From the NCBI GenBank assembly GCA_040004035.1, contig JAMPLN010000016.1: DNA of 64,000 bases, one strand, 5' to 3'. Below the pieces are notes generated by a model. That model saw only the letters and a list, made by a program, of their open reading frames with translations. It did no database searches and was not told the origin of the DNA. The translations under genes and the position numbers were made by a program. This DNA comes from Microcoleus vaginatus_C (GTDB lineage Bacteria; Cyanobacteriota; Cyanobacteriia; Cyanobacteriales; Microcoleaceae). Shown here in pieces: positions 45,419 through 54,518 of the stretch. Each line of letters opens with the position of its first letter. Position 1 is the stretch's first letter.

Positions 45419-46555
45419 CTAGCCAAAGTTTACCTTGAGTAAAGACCAATCATCATCAAAAACTGCTTTAGCGTTCAACTTTTGAATGTAGTTCAAAACC
45501 AGCTCTAACTGGTCGGCACTTGCACCGTTGTAAGCTGCTAACAAATCTACAAAAGGGTCAAGCCCCCAGATATTGCCGTCAGGTTGGTGGATCTCGTATA
45601 CCCCGTCGCTAAAGATGTAGAGAGTGCTCAAATCCTCGACATCGCAGCAATTATCGACATAGGGGGCGTCGGGGAACATTCCAACCGGCATTCCGGGGGT
45701 TTTTAATCGCTGGATTTTAGCGGTGCTCGCAGGGGACTGGGAAATCAACACGGCTGGTGGATGGCCGGCGCTGGCATAAACTAGCTGGCGAGAAATGCGG
45801 TTGTAAACGCCGTACCAGATGGTGAAATACTTGTCATTTTGGTAGCTCATCTGGAAGGTGGTGTTGAGGGCGCGCAAAACGTCGCTGGGTTTGTAGTAGT
45901 CTATGTTGGGGAGCGTGCGCGATCGCAGCAAATTCAGCACTGCCACAGAAGGCAGCGCCGCCCGCAAACCGTGACCGGCTACGTCGAGCAAGTAAATCGC
46001 CAAATAATCGGCATCTAGCCAGTTGTAGTCGAAGCAATCTCCCCCCAACTGCCGCGAGGGAATGAATTTTGCTTCGATGCTGAAAGGTTCCGTCATCGGA
46101 TCTGGCAACAGCGATTGCACGTACTCGGCCGCCTCGGCTAACTCTGCTTCCAGACTTTGCTTGGCAATTTTCAAATCTCGGCTGAGTTGGTGCAGCCTCA
46201 ATCCCGCCCTTACTCTCGCCTGTAATTCGTTGAGTTCGATCGGCTTTGAGATAAAATCGTCGGCACCGGCGTCGAGGCCTTTGACTCGATCGGCGATCGA
46301 ACCCAAAGAAGTCAACAAAAAGAATTGTGTAGTTGACAGATCCGGATCTGCCTTAACTCGACGGCAGACATCGATGCCGGTCAAGCGCGGCATGATCCAA
46401 TCGCAAATTATCAGCGCCGGACGCAATTTTTGCGCTTGGGCTACACCGTCTTCGCCATTGCTTGCTACTGTTACTTCGTAACCCTGTTTTTTCAGGGTTC
46501 TTCTCAGCAGTTCTTGAACAGCCGTATCATCGTCAATAACCAGAATTTGAAACAT
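45419..46555 (-). CDS. Receiver-SpoIIE (PP2C-type) phosphatase
   Basis: 378 aa from ATG 46555. The receiver domain (1-125) has the acidic pocket Asp8-Asp10, phospho-Asp52 (CDWIMPR) and Lys in FISKPIEL. A short coiled coil (about 125-155) leads to a SpoIIE domain with SRQLGGDCFDYNWLD, DVAGHGLRAALPS, SAGHPPAVL and FSDGVYE. Receiver-controlled phosphatases dephosphorylate STAS antagonists, here probably the 45036 product. Similar to the RsbU/IcfG-type circuits of cyanobacteria. Confidence 0.92.
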   Translation of the reverse strand: MFQILVIDDDTAVQELLRRTLKKQGYEVTVASNGEDGVAQAQKLRPALIICDWIMPRLTGIDVCRRVKADPDLSTTQFFLLTSLGSIADRVKGLDAGADDFISKPIELNELQARVRAGLRLHQLSRDLKIAKQSLEAELAEAAEYVQSLLPDPMTEPFSIEAKFIPSRQLGGDCFDYNWLDADYLAIYLLDVAGHGLRAALPSVAVLNLLRSRTLPNIDYYKPSDVLRALNTTFQMSYQNDKYFTIWYGVYNRISRQLVYASAGHPPAVLISQSPASTAKIQRLKTPGMPVGMFPDAPYVDNCCDVEDLSTLYIFSDGVYEIHQPDGNIWGLDPFVDLLAAYNGASADQLELVLNYIQKLNAKAVFDDDWSLLKVNFG

Positions 46556-46796
46556 GGGCACTTAGGTACTACAAGTTTTTCAAGGTCTGGGGGTCATTTA
46601 AAATATATCCTGTCAGCGCCCTTGTCTGAGATTGAGTATAGTTTATTGGCATCGCTTTCGAGGTAATTGCTTTTGAGGGCGGGTCGTTGAGTTCAATTTA
46701 CGTTAAAATTTGATTTAAATTTGGCGCGATCGAACTTCACTCAGTTTATACTCAGAATATAAATTTTTATAGACTTTTATTTGCCACAGGCGCTGG

Positions 46797-46826
46797 TTGA
46801 CAGGGAAATGCTATTTATAGTATAGT
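46797..46826 (+). promoter_or_regulatory. Sigma-70-type promoter upstream of the HATPase gene
   Basis: TTGACA (46797-46802), 18-bp spacer, TATAGT (46821-46826). It would give a leader of about 140 nt before the GTG at 46976. The remaining gap 46556-46975 shows nothing else. Confidence 0.5.
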
Positions 46827-46975
46827 GACTAACCGATTAGTGGATTAGACAGGGATCGACGGCCCACCAGAGCTAGTATCCTCAAACTACCATTCAATTT
46901 TGCCGCCGTTGTATTTTGTCTCATCGTATTTTTTCGAGTTGTATTTTGCCCACCGGCCGATGAAGAACTTCTGTC

Positions 46976-47491
46976 GTGAGCGTGATTGAATTAAAGGGTT
47001 CCGAAAAGTTGCCGATGCTAAAAAAAGCGGATCTTCAAGTCAATACAGGTCTGAACGGATTAAGCTGGGTTTTGTCGTGGTTTGCACAATTGTACGACTC
47101 GCGAATTCCTACAAGTGTGTGGATACGGTGTCAGTTGGCTTTGGCTGAGGGCTTTACGAATGCGGTGCGTCACGCCCACAAGGGCAAACCAGCGGATTTG
47201 CCTGTTGACATTCAGGTGGCGGTGTTCGCTGAATCTTTAGAGATTAAAATTTGGGATTGGGGCGATCCGTTTGATTTAGAGAAAAAAATCAAAGATATTT
47301 CGGAAAAAGTCGATATTCACTCTCCGGGCGGGCGGGGTCTAAAATTGATTAAAGACATCGCAGACAGTATTAGTTACGAGAGAACGGCTGATGGACGGAA
47401 CTGTTTGTCGATCGTGAAAAATTATACTCCTGTCTCAAGGCCGAACAATCAAGATGATATTTTGGAAGTGGTAGAGGAAATTTCTGATTAA
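46976..47491 (+). CDS. RsbW-type anti-sigma regulatory kinase (HATPase_c)
   Basis: 171-aa GHKL ATPase of the anti-sigma Ser/Thr kinase type: N-box ALAEGFTNAVRHAH (about 54-67), G1-like WDWGDPFD, and G2 GGRGLKLIKDIAD. These kinases bind a sigma factor and phosphorylate the STAS antagonist. GTG start at 46976; an in-frame ATG 13 codons later is possible. Completes a three-part partner-switching set with 45036 and 45419. Confidence 0.9.
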   Translation: MSVIELKGSEKLPMLKKADLQVNTGLNGLSWVLSWFAQLYDSRIPTSVWIRCQLALAEGFTNAVRHAHKGKPADLPVDIQVAVFAESLEIKIWDWGDPFDLEKKIKDISEKVDIHSPGGRGLKLIKDIADSISYERTADGRNCLSIVKNYTPVSRPNNQDDILEVVEEISD

Positions 47492-47506
47492 TGGGTTCAT
47501 CGGGTT

Positions 47507-48274
47507 TTAAACACGGGACAAAGGATTCAGCCACAGCAGAATTGTCCGTTTTAATTCATTTAATTCCCGATACACTTCTTGTTTGACCCATTGCCCGATC
47601 GCATCGAAGGGTGTAAAAATTTGACCTACAGGCCAGCTAACATCTTGCCCCAAGGGCGTTTGATGGTTGCCAGTCAGAGTCTGAACTGTAATCATGTCGG
47701 GAAATCGTGCTTTTAGCAGTTTGGTCAACAACAGGGTTTGGTCGATGTTGTCGCCGTTAAATTTAACTAAAAGATTGCGCCGGATTTGATAGCTATCTTG
47801 GACGAGGCGATTAGTCTCTTGCGGGGACGGGGTAAACTCGACGTTAAAGACAGGGGAAATTTGCTCGACGATCGGGATTGCTTCTGATGCCGCATAATTG
47901 TTGAAAGAAATCAGAATATTGCCTGCCCTTTCTACGTCAAACACAGAACCGATCAGCAAGTGCAGTTTGCATCCCATGCTGTGTCCCATACCGTAAATGG
48001 GGAGATAGGAAGATTTGAGCAATTTAGTGCCGCGCAGGCGATCGAGGGCATTTTCAAATTTGTTAAGGACATCGCGGGCGATCGCAATATGATCTAAAGT
48101 ATTGACAAACGGCGTTGCTACTACAAGATATCCTTGGTTGCCCAAAGCTTCTAACAGCCAGCGATAGGTGAGTTGCGGTGCAGTCGCCACAAATGCACCG
48201 CCGAGAAAATGTACGATCGCGATCGGTCTTGAAGGAATTAATACCCAGTTGCCCGAAATTTCTTGCCAGTCCAT
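47507..48274 (-). CDS. DUF1350 alpha/beta-hydrolase-like protein
   Basis: 255-aa protein starting MDWQEISGNWVLIP with IVHFLGGAFVATAPQLTYR and the nucleophile elbow GMGHSMGCKLHLL (Ser in HSMG), typical of DUF1350, found in cyanobacteria and plastids. The late catalytic residues appear in TLTGNHQTPLGQDVSWP. The reaction is unknown. It converges with the anti-sigma kinase gene. Confidence 0.85.
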   Translation of the reverse strand: MDWQEISGNWVLIPSRPIAIVHFLGGAFVATAPQLTYRWLLEALGNQGYLVVATPFVNTLDHIAIARDVLNKFENALDRLRGTKLLKSSYLPIYGMGHSMGCKLHLLIGSVFDVERAGNILISFNNYAASEAIPIVEQISPVFNVEFTPSPQETNRLVQDSYQIRRNLLVKFNGDNIDQTLLLTKLLKARFPDMITVQTLTGNHQTPLGQDVSWPVGQIFTPFDAIGQWVKQEVYRELNELKRTILLWLNPLSRV

Positions 48275-48749
48275 AAATTCAATCTAATTCCCAATAAAAA
48301 GGCGATCGTTCTCTGAAGGTAGAAAGCAGAATTTTTGCTAAATTTTTGCTTTTATTTTCTGCCTAAAAAAGGGGTGGGCTACCCATTTTTTCATTCAAAA
48401 AACTTGGCTCTTTACTTATATTATGATATTTAGTGTAACTGTTTTCGCAGCAAATAGCACGGCGGGGTAACGCTGCTATTAGCGCCCTGTAGAGGGTTGA
48501 ACCTGGCGGCCGAACAAATCAAGGCTGACATCCGCGACTTTCAAAAATTTTTATATTGTCTCCCAGCGCACGGCTGCAAGGGGCGGTAGCTGGTATTGCG
48601 GGTAATTGACCCGACAGGATATTAAGAGTCAAATACGGCTCAAAACCCCAATATCGCCTATTAACCAGTCTCTGGGCGATCGGCTTCGATTCGGCTTGAT
48701 TGGCAGCACCAAATTTCTTGACTCAACCCGCATACAACTATAACATCCT
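48275..48749. other. Gap, no gene seen
   Basis: 475 bp with no convincing reading frame. Contains GC-rich segments (48440-48500, 48560-48600) that could fold as RNA, but I see no named RNA motif. Confidence 0.4.
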
Positions 48750-49790
48750 TTAGGAGAACCCCCCGATTTCAGACGACCGCTGGGGGTTTAATTGTGGGGA
48801 ATGACTGATACCTTCTGCGGTTTGATGACTCAACTTTTCGTGAGTCTTCATCCATTTCCACTTGTGAACAGTAGCTTGCGGATTGAGCACGGTGGTAGCG
48901 ACGCCGTAAACAATAGTAGGCAAAACCTCCCGATTTAACCAACTTTGTCCCAGCTTTCTCATGTAGTGCAGTGCCAAAACTTCTCTAAATTTGTTAAGCC
49001 TTTGCCAAAGCGGCAAATTCTTAAAACATAACTGTTCGTACTCGTGGAGTGATAACTCTTTTTCTCCCCGCAAGCGCCGCAGTTGGTTTTCCTTGACACA
49101 ATCAGAAGCTATGCGCTTTTTCAGCCAGTGCTTATCTGTGAGAGATTTCCCTCTAATTCTATAATTTCCCAAAGGTTCTGTCGCCGCTAGCAAGCCGTAC
49201 TTTTGAGCAAGTTTGGTAAATAACTCTGTATCTTCTCCTACCTCCCAATCTTCTGCAAACCCGCCTTCTTGGACAAGAATGGAGCGATCGACTACAACAG
49301 AAGACGGGAAAACCCAAGGACTTTCGCCTGTCTCCTTAATCGCCTGCATTTCTGCTTTAGTTGTAGGATAGGTGGGAATATAACTCAACTTCTTACCGTG
49401 CTTGTCTAAATATCGCAAAGCGTGAGCCACAGCTTTGACTTCGGGATTGTCTGCGAGCATCTTCAAGCAAACTTCTAACTTATTGGGTTCCCAGGTATCG
49501 TCGCTATCGATAAACGCTACATACTCGCCTGTAGCGCGATATATCATTAAATTTCTCGACTTAGAAACCCCGTAATTTTGGGGATTCCTGAAGTATTGAA
49601 TTCTCGAATCTTGCTCGACCAGCTTAGCAGCAACTTTGTCAGTAGCATCAGTAGAGCAGTCATCAACAATTAAAATTTCTAGATTCTTGTGGGTGCCATT
49701 GAGTACGGAGGCAACTGTCTCGGCCAGAGTGTCGGCAGCATTGAATGCAGGAATGATTACACTAACTTTTTGGCTGTTCATAACTTGCAT
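48750..49790 (-). CDS. Family-2 glycosyltransferase, 346 aa
   Basis: GT-A-fold enzyme with SVIIPAFNAADTL at the N-terminus, DDCSTDAT for nucleotide binding, the DxD motif in AFIDSDDTWEPNKL, and the acceptor/catalytic block EDWEVGEDTELF. It transfers a sugar from a nucleotide donor, probably to an envelope polysaccharide or glycan. ATG 49790 (or 49781) is preferred over the GTG at 49841. No polysaccharide cluster surrounds it. Confidence 0.9.
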   Translation of the reverse strand: MQVMNSQKVSVIIPAFNAADTLAETVASVLNGTHKNLEILIVDDCSTDATDKVAAKLVEQDSRIQYFRNPQNYGVSKSRNLMIYRATGEYVAFIDSDDTWEPNKLEVCLKMLADNPEVKAVAHALRYLDKHGKKLSYIPTYPTTKAEMQAIKETGESPWVFPSSVVVDRSILVQEGGFAEDWEVGEDTELFTKLAQKYGLLAATEPLGNYRIRGKSLTDKHWLKKRIASDCVKENQLRRLRGEKELSLHEYEQLCFKNLPLWQRLNKFREVLALHYMRKLGQSWLNREVLPTIVYGVATTVLNPQATVHKWKWMKTHEKLSHQTAEGISHSPQLNPQRSSEIGGFS

Positions 49791-49841
49791 TAAGGTGTGG
49801 TTTGGTAGTTTTTGGCCGAAGTATAGTCTCTCAGCAGACAC

Positions 49842-50940
49842 TCTAACTCATTTACGTGCAAGTACCTGTAGCCAGGAAACTTGCCTACATACTACCAATA
49901 TAACAGGTTTACCGAGGTCAGTGTTATCTACCATAAGGAGGGGACAGCCCTTAGCACCCGGAGTGCAGACTATTATTTGGCGGGCAATTTGTCTGACACA
50001 AAGGCGACTGCTGCGAGGGATTGAGGGTTTTTTCCGGGGACTGGAGTTGTCATAAATTCGATCGCATCTTTTTGCTTAAATAGGACTTACCCAGAAAAAT
50101 CCGGCATCATGCAGAATGATTCTTTTGATAACTATACAGCTACAAAAAAAACTCGTTTCTGACCGAAAGCACCCAGAATACAAGCCCCCGCATTTATCCG
50201 TGGGGTCAATGCTTCAATTCTTTAATCTAAAATCGTTCGACTGAGCGTCTGGGCCCTGAGCCTGTCGAAGGGTCACGCCGAAGTCTCAAATCTCAAATCG
50301 ATTCACTCAGTTCGATTCCGGTTAATCGCTAATCATAAATTGGTTTTTCGTCCCCCAGGGGCTGGCGAGTGAGGACGTTAGATTTCTCACTACCAACCTA
50401 ATTATAATTATTAAATCCAACGTGAGAGCAAGATTGGGTAAATCCTGTTTTATTGATTTACTCACCAGTCGAACAACTCCCCAAAAACTGCTAGGCTAAG
50501 TCTGCTATTTATTGCATTGCCATAGCAATTACCTACAATACTGATTGTTTTGCTGGCCTTTGCTTAATGAGGCTAGGTAAAAAAATAATGTAAAAAAATC
50601 AATTGAAAATTCCGAATTTTTGTGAATAATGTTTATATGATTTGCATCTTTAGTTTTTCCTACAGTAAATCAGCAACGCCGTTTTTCTTCGTGCATCATT
50701 TTTTTTTAATCAGTATTTTCTGAAAAAAGATGCTTTTTCTAACTTGTTTAATTATTAAATTGCCATAAGCTGTCTCTGCTTTTTCTCTTCCTCTTGTACC
50801 CCGACAGGTTCCCAGGGTCAAATCGTCTCCCCATCTGCCATAACAGGTAATTTATTTGCGGTTGAACTCAGTACCGCTAGGTTTTAAGAAAGATACTCCT
50901 AAAAGTATACTATAAAAAATCCTCGCCTCACCCGTAAAAA
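49842..50940. other. 1.1-kb gap upstream of ggt
   Basis: Long, mostly AT-rich intergenic stretch with no gene I can support. Contains a REP-like CCCTGAGCCTGTCGAAGGG (50254-50272), short CTCAAAT heptamers near 50276, and very AT-rich DNA at 50560-50760. The promoter of ggt should be near 50880. Confidence 0.45.
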
Positions 50941-52668
50941 ATGTTGCCCAATTTCTTGAGAAAAGTGCAAATTTATACTTGTTGCCTAACAGTCTTGGTG
51001 TTGGGTGGCTGCCAGCAGCAGCTACAGGCAACCTTGCAGCAACAGCGTAGCAAACAAGGAATGGCAGTTTCAGCTCACCCTCTGGCGAGCGCTGCGGGGC
51101 TGGCCCTGCTGCAACAGGGCGGCAATGCAGTGGATGCGGCGGCTGCTACGGCTTTGGCTATTTCGGTGGTGGAGCCTTTTTCGGCGGGTATCGGCGGCGG
51201 GGGTTTTTTGCTCCTGCGGCGGGGCGAAACGGGGACTGTGCAAGCGCTGGATTTCCGGGAACGAGCTCCGAAACGGGCGGCGCGGGATATGTACCTCGAC
51301 AAGCAAGGTAAGGTGCGCCCAAGGGCAAGTCGGGACGGGCATTTGGCGGCGGGTATTCCGGGTACTGTTGCTGGACTTTATACGGTGCACCGCGAGTATG
51401 GTAAGTTGCCTTGGGCCCAGGTGGTGGCCCCGGCGATCGCCCTGGCTGAAAAAGGCTTTCCGGTAAGTTCGCGGTTTACCACGGCTACCGAGCGACGACA
51501 GGATGTGTTCAAAAAAAACCGGGTGGCGCGGGAGGTTTTTACTCGTGGTGGCATTTTATACCAGCCGGGTGAGCTTTTGGTGCAGCGGGATTTGGCGCGG
51601 ACTTTGCGGCGGATTGCACAAAATCCGCAGAGTTTTTATACCGGGGACATTGCGCGGGCGATCGCCGCCGATATGGCTAAAAACGGCGGCCTTATCACTC
51701 TCGAAGATTTGAAAAACTATACGCCGATTTGGCGAAATCCGGTTTGTGGCAACTTTCGCAGTTACGAAATTTGCGCCCTGTCGCCTCCTTCTTCCGGCGG
51801 CGTTCATTTGTTGCAAATCTTAAATATTCTGGGAGATTCGGATCTCAAGAGGTTGGGGAGGCAAAGTCCAGATACTTTGCACTTGCTGGCGGAGAGCATG
51901 AGGATTGCTTATGCTGACCGGGCTGAGTATCTGGGCGACCCGGATTTTGTGAGTGTACCGGTCAAAGCTTTGACTAGCAGCAATTATGCCAAATTGAGAC
52001 GATCGCAAATCCCAATGTCAAAAGCCAGACCCTCTAGCGAGGTAAAGGCTGTTGACGCTGAAACTTTGAACCGTCTGCTGTGGGAGTCTCCCGAAACTAC
52101 CCACCTGACGGTAGTTGACAAAGAGCGCAACGTAGTAAGCTTAACGTTTACGGTGAATGGGGGTTTTGGGGCAGGAGTCGTGGCTGCAGGTACGGGAATT
52201 TTGCTCAACAACGAGATGGATGATTTTGCCGCCGCGCCGGGAGTGCCGAATTTGTTTGGTTTGGTGGGCGGGGAGGCAAATTCGATCGCCCCGGGCAAAA
52301 CTCCTTTATCGAGCATGACGCCGATTATCGTGACAGAAAATGGCAAATTTCGCCTCGCTGCGGGAGCTCCCGGAGGCAGCACGATTATTACCACGGTGTT
52401 GCAAATTGTGTTGAATGTGTTGGTTTACGACATGAATGTTGGTGAGGCTGTCTCTGCACCTAGAATTCACCACCAATGGCAACCGGATCGCCTGAGGGTG
52501 GAACGGGGAGGTTTTGAGGCTGCGACGCTTTCGGAGTTGCGGCGGCGGGGACACCAGATTGTCGAAGGTGACGGCTGGGGCAATGCCAATGCGATCGTCC
52601 TGACTGCAGACGGTTGGTTGGAAGGGGCTGCCGATCGGCGCGGGGAAGGAGAAGCAAGGGGGTTTTAG
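50941..52668 (+). CDS. ggt: Gamma-glutamyltransferase, lipoprotein-type
   Basis: Splits glutathione and transfers the gamma-glutamyl group. The signal peptide ends in lipobox LGGC (Cys24). The large-subunit motifs HPLASAAGLALLQQGGNAVDAA and EPFSAGIGGGGFLLLR are clear; autoprocessing should occur before Thr386 in ESPETTHLTVVD, and the small subunit shows GGSTIITTVLQ. Length 575 aa, normal. A periplasmic, glutathione-recycling role is usual. Confidence 0.95.
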   Translation: MLPNFLRKVQIYTCCLTVLVLGGCQQQLQATLQQQRSKQGMAVSAHPLASAAGLALLQQGGNAVDAAAATALAISVVEPFSAGIGGGGFLLLRRGETGTVQALDFRERAPKRAARDMYLDKQGKVRPRASRDGHLAAGIPGTVAGLYTVHREYGKLPWAQVVAPAIALAEKGFPVSSRFTTATERRQDVFKKNRVAREVFTRGGILYQPGELLVQRDLARTLRRIAQNPQSFYTGDIARAIAADMAKNGGLITLEDLKNYTPIWRNPVCGNFRSYEICALSPPSSGGVHLLQILNILGDSDLKRLGRQSPDTLHLLAESMRIAYADRAEYLGDPDFVSVPVKALTSSNYAKLRRSQIPMSKARPSSEVKAVDAETLNRLLWESPETTHLTVVDKERNVVSLTFTVNGGFGAGVVAAGTGILLNNEMDDFAAAPGVPNLFGLVGGEANSIAPGKTPLSSMTPIIVTENGKFRLAAGAPGGSTIITTVLQIVLNVLVYDMNVGEAVSAPRIHHQWQPDRLRVERGGFEAATLSELRRRGHQIVEGDGWGNANAIVLTADGWLEGAADRRGEGEARGF

Positions 52669-53166
52669 TCATCAGTCAGTCGATTAGAGATTTTAGAGGG
52701 GGGCGAGACTTTGGCGACTCGACGATTTTAGATTTACTCCACAGATGAATCTGGGATGTTGAACTCGGATCAAAAATTTTGATCTCTCTACGACAGGAAT
52801 CGGGGGCTTGTATGGGTTTTTTGGGCGAGGTCATCTTTCATGAGTTATTAGCTATTAGTCATTAGTCATTAGTCATTAGTCATTAGTCATGTTGGAGAGC
52901 GCAAACGGTATTAAAACCCGGTTTCTTTTGTCTCCAGTGCGTAAGTCCTGAAATTATTAGTCTGTGCAACTGTATTTTTGCATCCGTATTTTTGCGCTGA
53001 GGTTTAAAGGCTGACTAATTGCCAAGAACTACCAAAAAAATTAGCCCCAAAAAGCGTATATACACTTATGTGTAAAGTTATTGTAAAGGCCCTCGACATT
53101 GATACTTATATAATGTAAAAATGAAGTTGTGCATTGGATCAGGTTTGTATCTTCCAGGAAAAATTT
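52669..53166. other. Gap with a heptamer array and promoter region
   Basis: Holds the ATTAGTC heptamer repeat (52854-52890) and, near 53110, a TATAAT-like box before the PEP-CTERM gene. No gene seen. Confidence 0.5.
52854..52890. repeat. Heptamer repeat ATTAGTC x5
   Basis: Five tandem copies of ATTAGTC (37 bp with a partial sixth). Confidence 0.9.
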
Positions 53167-54045
53167 ATGATAATTACTCACAAAATTGCTGGCTTAACAG
53201 CTACCTTAACTACTGCTCTGAGTTTGTTGGCAGCACCAGCAATGGCATTTTCGGTAGGGGCAACTAATAACACTGAGATTTTAAAAAATAATTTATTGGG
53301 GGCTAATACAGTCGGGTTGAGTAATTTCTCTGTTTCAATTACGGGTAATTCGGCTGCTTTTGGTACTTTCACTAATGACCCCTTCGGTTTGAAATCAGGT
53401 GTTGTTCTGAGCACTGGTAGAGTCGCCGATATACCAGGTCAGAATCGGAAAGATAACTTCACGACACAGGACAGCGATTTAAGCACGGACTTTGGTCCTA
53501 AGGGTGAACAGGGCGATCTGACTCAGCTAAACCTCAGCTTTTTTGCTAATAGCACGGTTGAAAAGTTGTTCTTTCAATATGTATTTGCTTCTGAGGAGTT
53601 TCCTGAGTTCGGCGGTTCTAAATATAATGACGATTTTGAACTGCTGCTGAACGGCATTAATTTGGCAAAATTGAGCGACGGAAAAACAGTTACGATTAAT
53701 AATCTTGTTCCCGATCCATATAATCGCTCTAAAGATCACCCCGACTATATTGACAACCCAAGTTTCACAGGTATTGCTGCTAACATCATTAAGCTGGACG
53801 GTTTTACTAAAGTTTTAGGTTTTGAGGGTTTGCTCAAGAAAAATCAGACGAATGTTCTCAGTATCCGCATTAAAGATGTGGGCGATGGGAAGTTAGATTC
53901 TGCTGTATTTATTAAAGGCGGTTCTGTGGGGACGGTTCAACCTGAGCCGGTTCCCGAACCGATGACTGTGGGGGGTTTGATGGCGGGAGGCGCAATGCTG
54001 GCTGCTGGACGAAAGTTACGCAATCGCCGTGGCGGAAGTAATTAA
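53167..54045 (+). CDS. PEP-CTERM protein with a choice-of-anchor-L-type domain
   Basis: 292 aa from ATG 53167 with AGGA upstream. A signal peptide (ending near AAPAMA) leads to a beta-rich domain with GTFTNDPFGLKSGVVLSTGRV and FFQYVFASEEFPEFGGSKYNDDFELLLNG, typical of 'choice-of-anchor L' proteins. The C-terminal PEP-CTERM sorting signal VPEPMTVGGLMAGGAML...RKLRNRR predicts processing by an exosortase and surface or exopolysaccharide association. Confidence 0.9.
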   Translation: MIITHKIAGLTATLTTALSLLAAPAMAFSVGATNNTEILKNNLLGANTVGLSNFSVSITGNSAAFGTFTNDPFGLKSGVVLSTGRVADIPGQNRKDNFTTQDSDLSTDFGPKGEQGDLTQLNLSFFANSTVEKLFFQYVFASEEFPEFGGSKYNDDFELLLNGINLAKLSDGKTVTINNLVPDPYNRSKDHPDYIDNPSFTGIAANIIKLDGFTKVLGFEGLLKKNQTNVLSIRIKDVGDGKLDSAVFIKGGSVGTVQPEPVPEPMTVGGLMAGGAMLAAGRKLRNRRGGSN

Positions 54046-54518
54046 TAACGGAAGGAAGTTCGGCAACGGATTCGCTTTCGGAGGATGTAACGGATGTAAC
54101 GGATGTCGGTAAGAAGGAAGAAGGAAGAAGAAAAAAACAGAACAGGAACCATTTTGGCAGTTGCTGTAATATGAATCTCGATTAGCCGTGTTGGAGACAG
54201 AAACGGGGTTTGATGAAAGAAAAGACCTCGTTGCAGTTGTTGAACCGGGTAAAAAAACTCGGTTTGTGCGATCGCGATCGCGTAATATCATGTCAAGTAA
54301 TTTAAGCATTATGGGTACGCAGCGAGGAATGCAAGCCCTCATACAATTCTGACGACGAATGCCCTCACTACGAACCAATTTTATTGCGGTTGTTCTAGCG
54401 GAAAGAATATAAGTTTTCATCCCAAATTCGCAAAGGGCGGATTTTTTTGTGTTTGGAGTTGCAGCAAATATTGCGGGTAAAACCCGCGTCTACAACCACT
54501 GACTAAAAACTAAATAAT
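54046..54518. other. Gap, no gene seen
   Basis: Contains GGATGTAAC repeats (54083-54107), an AAGGAAG heptamer run (54114-54131, same unit as 31667) and a hairpin GCGGGT/ACCCGC (54473-54487) that could terminate the reverse-strand gene above. Confidence 0.5.

Noticed and set aside
48440..48700. Possible structured RNA in the 48.3-48.7 kb gap
   Set aside because: Some GC-rich folding potential, but no recognisable motif, promoter or terminator pair; evidence too weak to call.
54016..54420. 134-codon reverse frame below the PEP-CTERM gene
   Set aside because: It runs through the AAGGAAG repeat as a poly-Phe stretch, with no start signal; shadow of spacer sequence.
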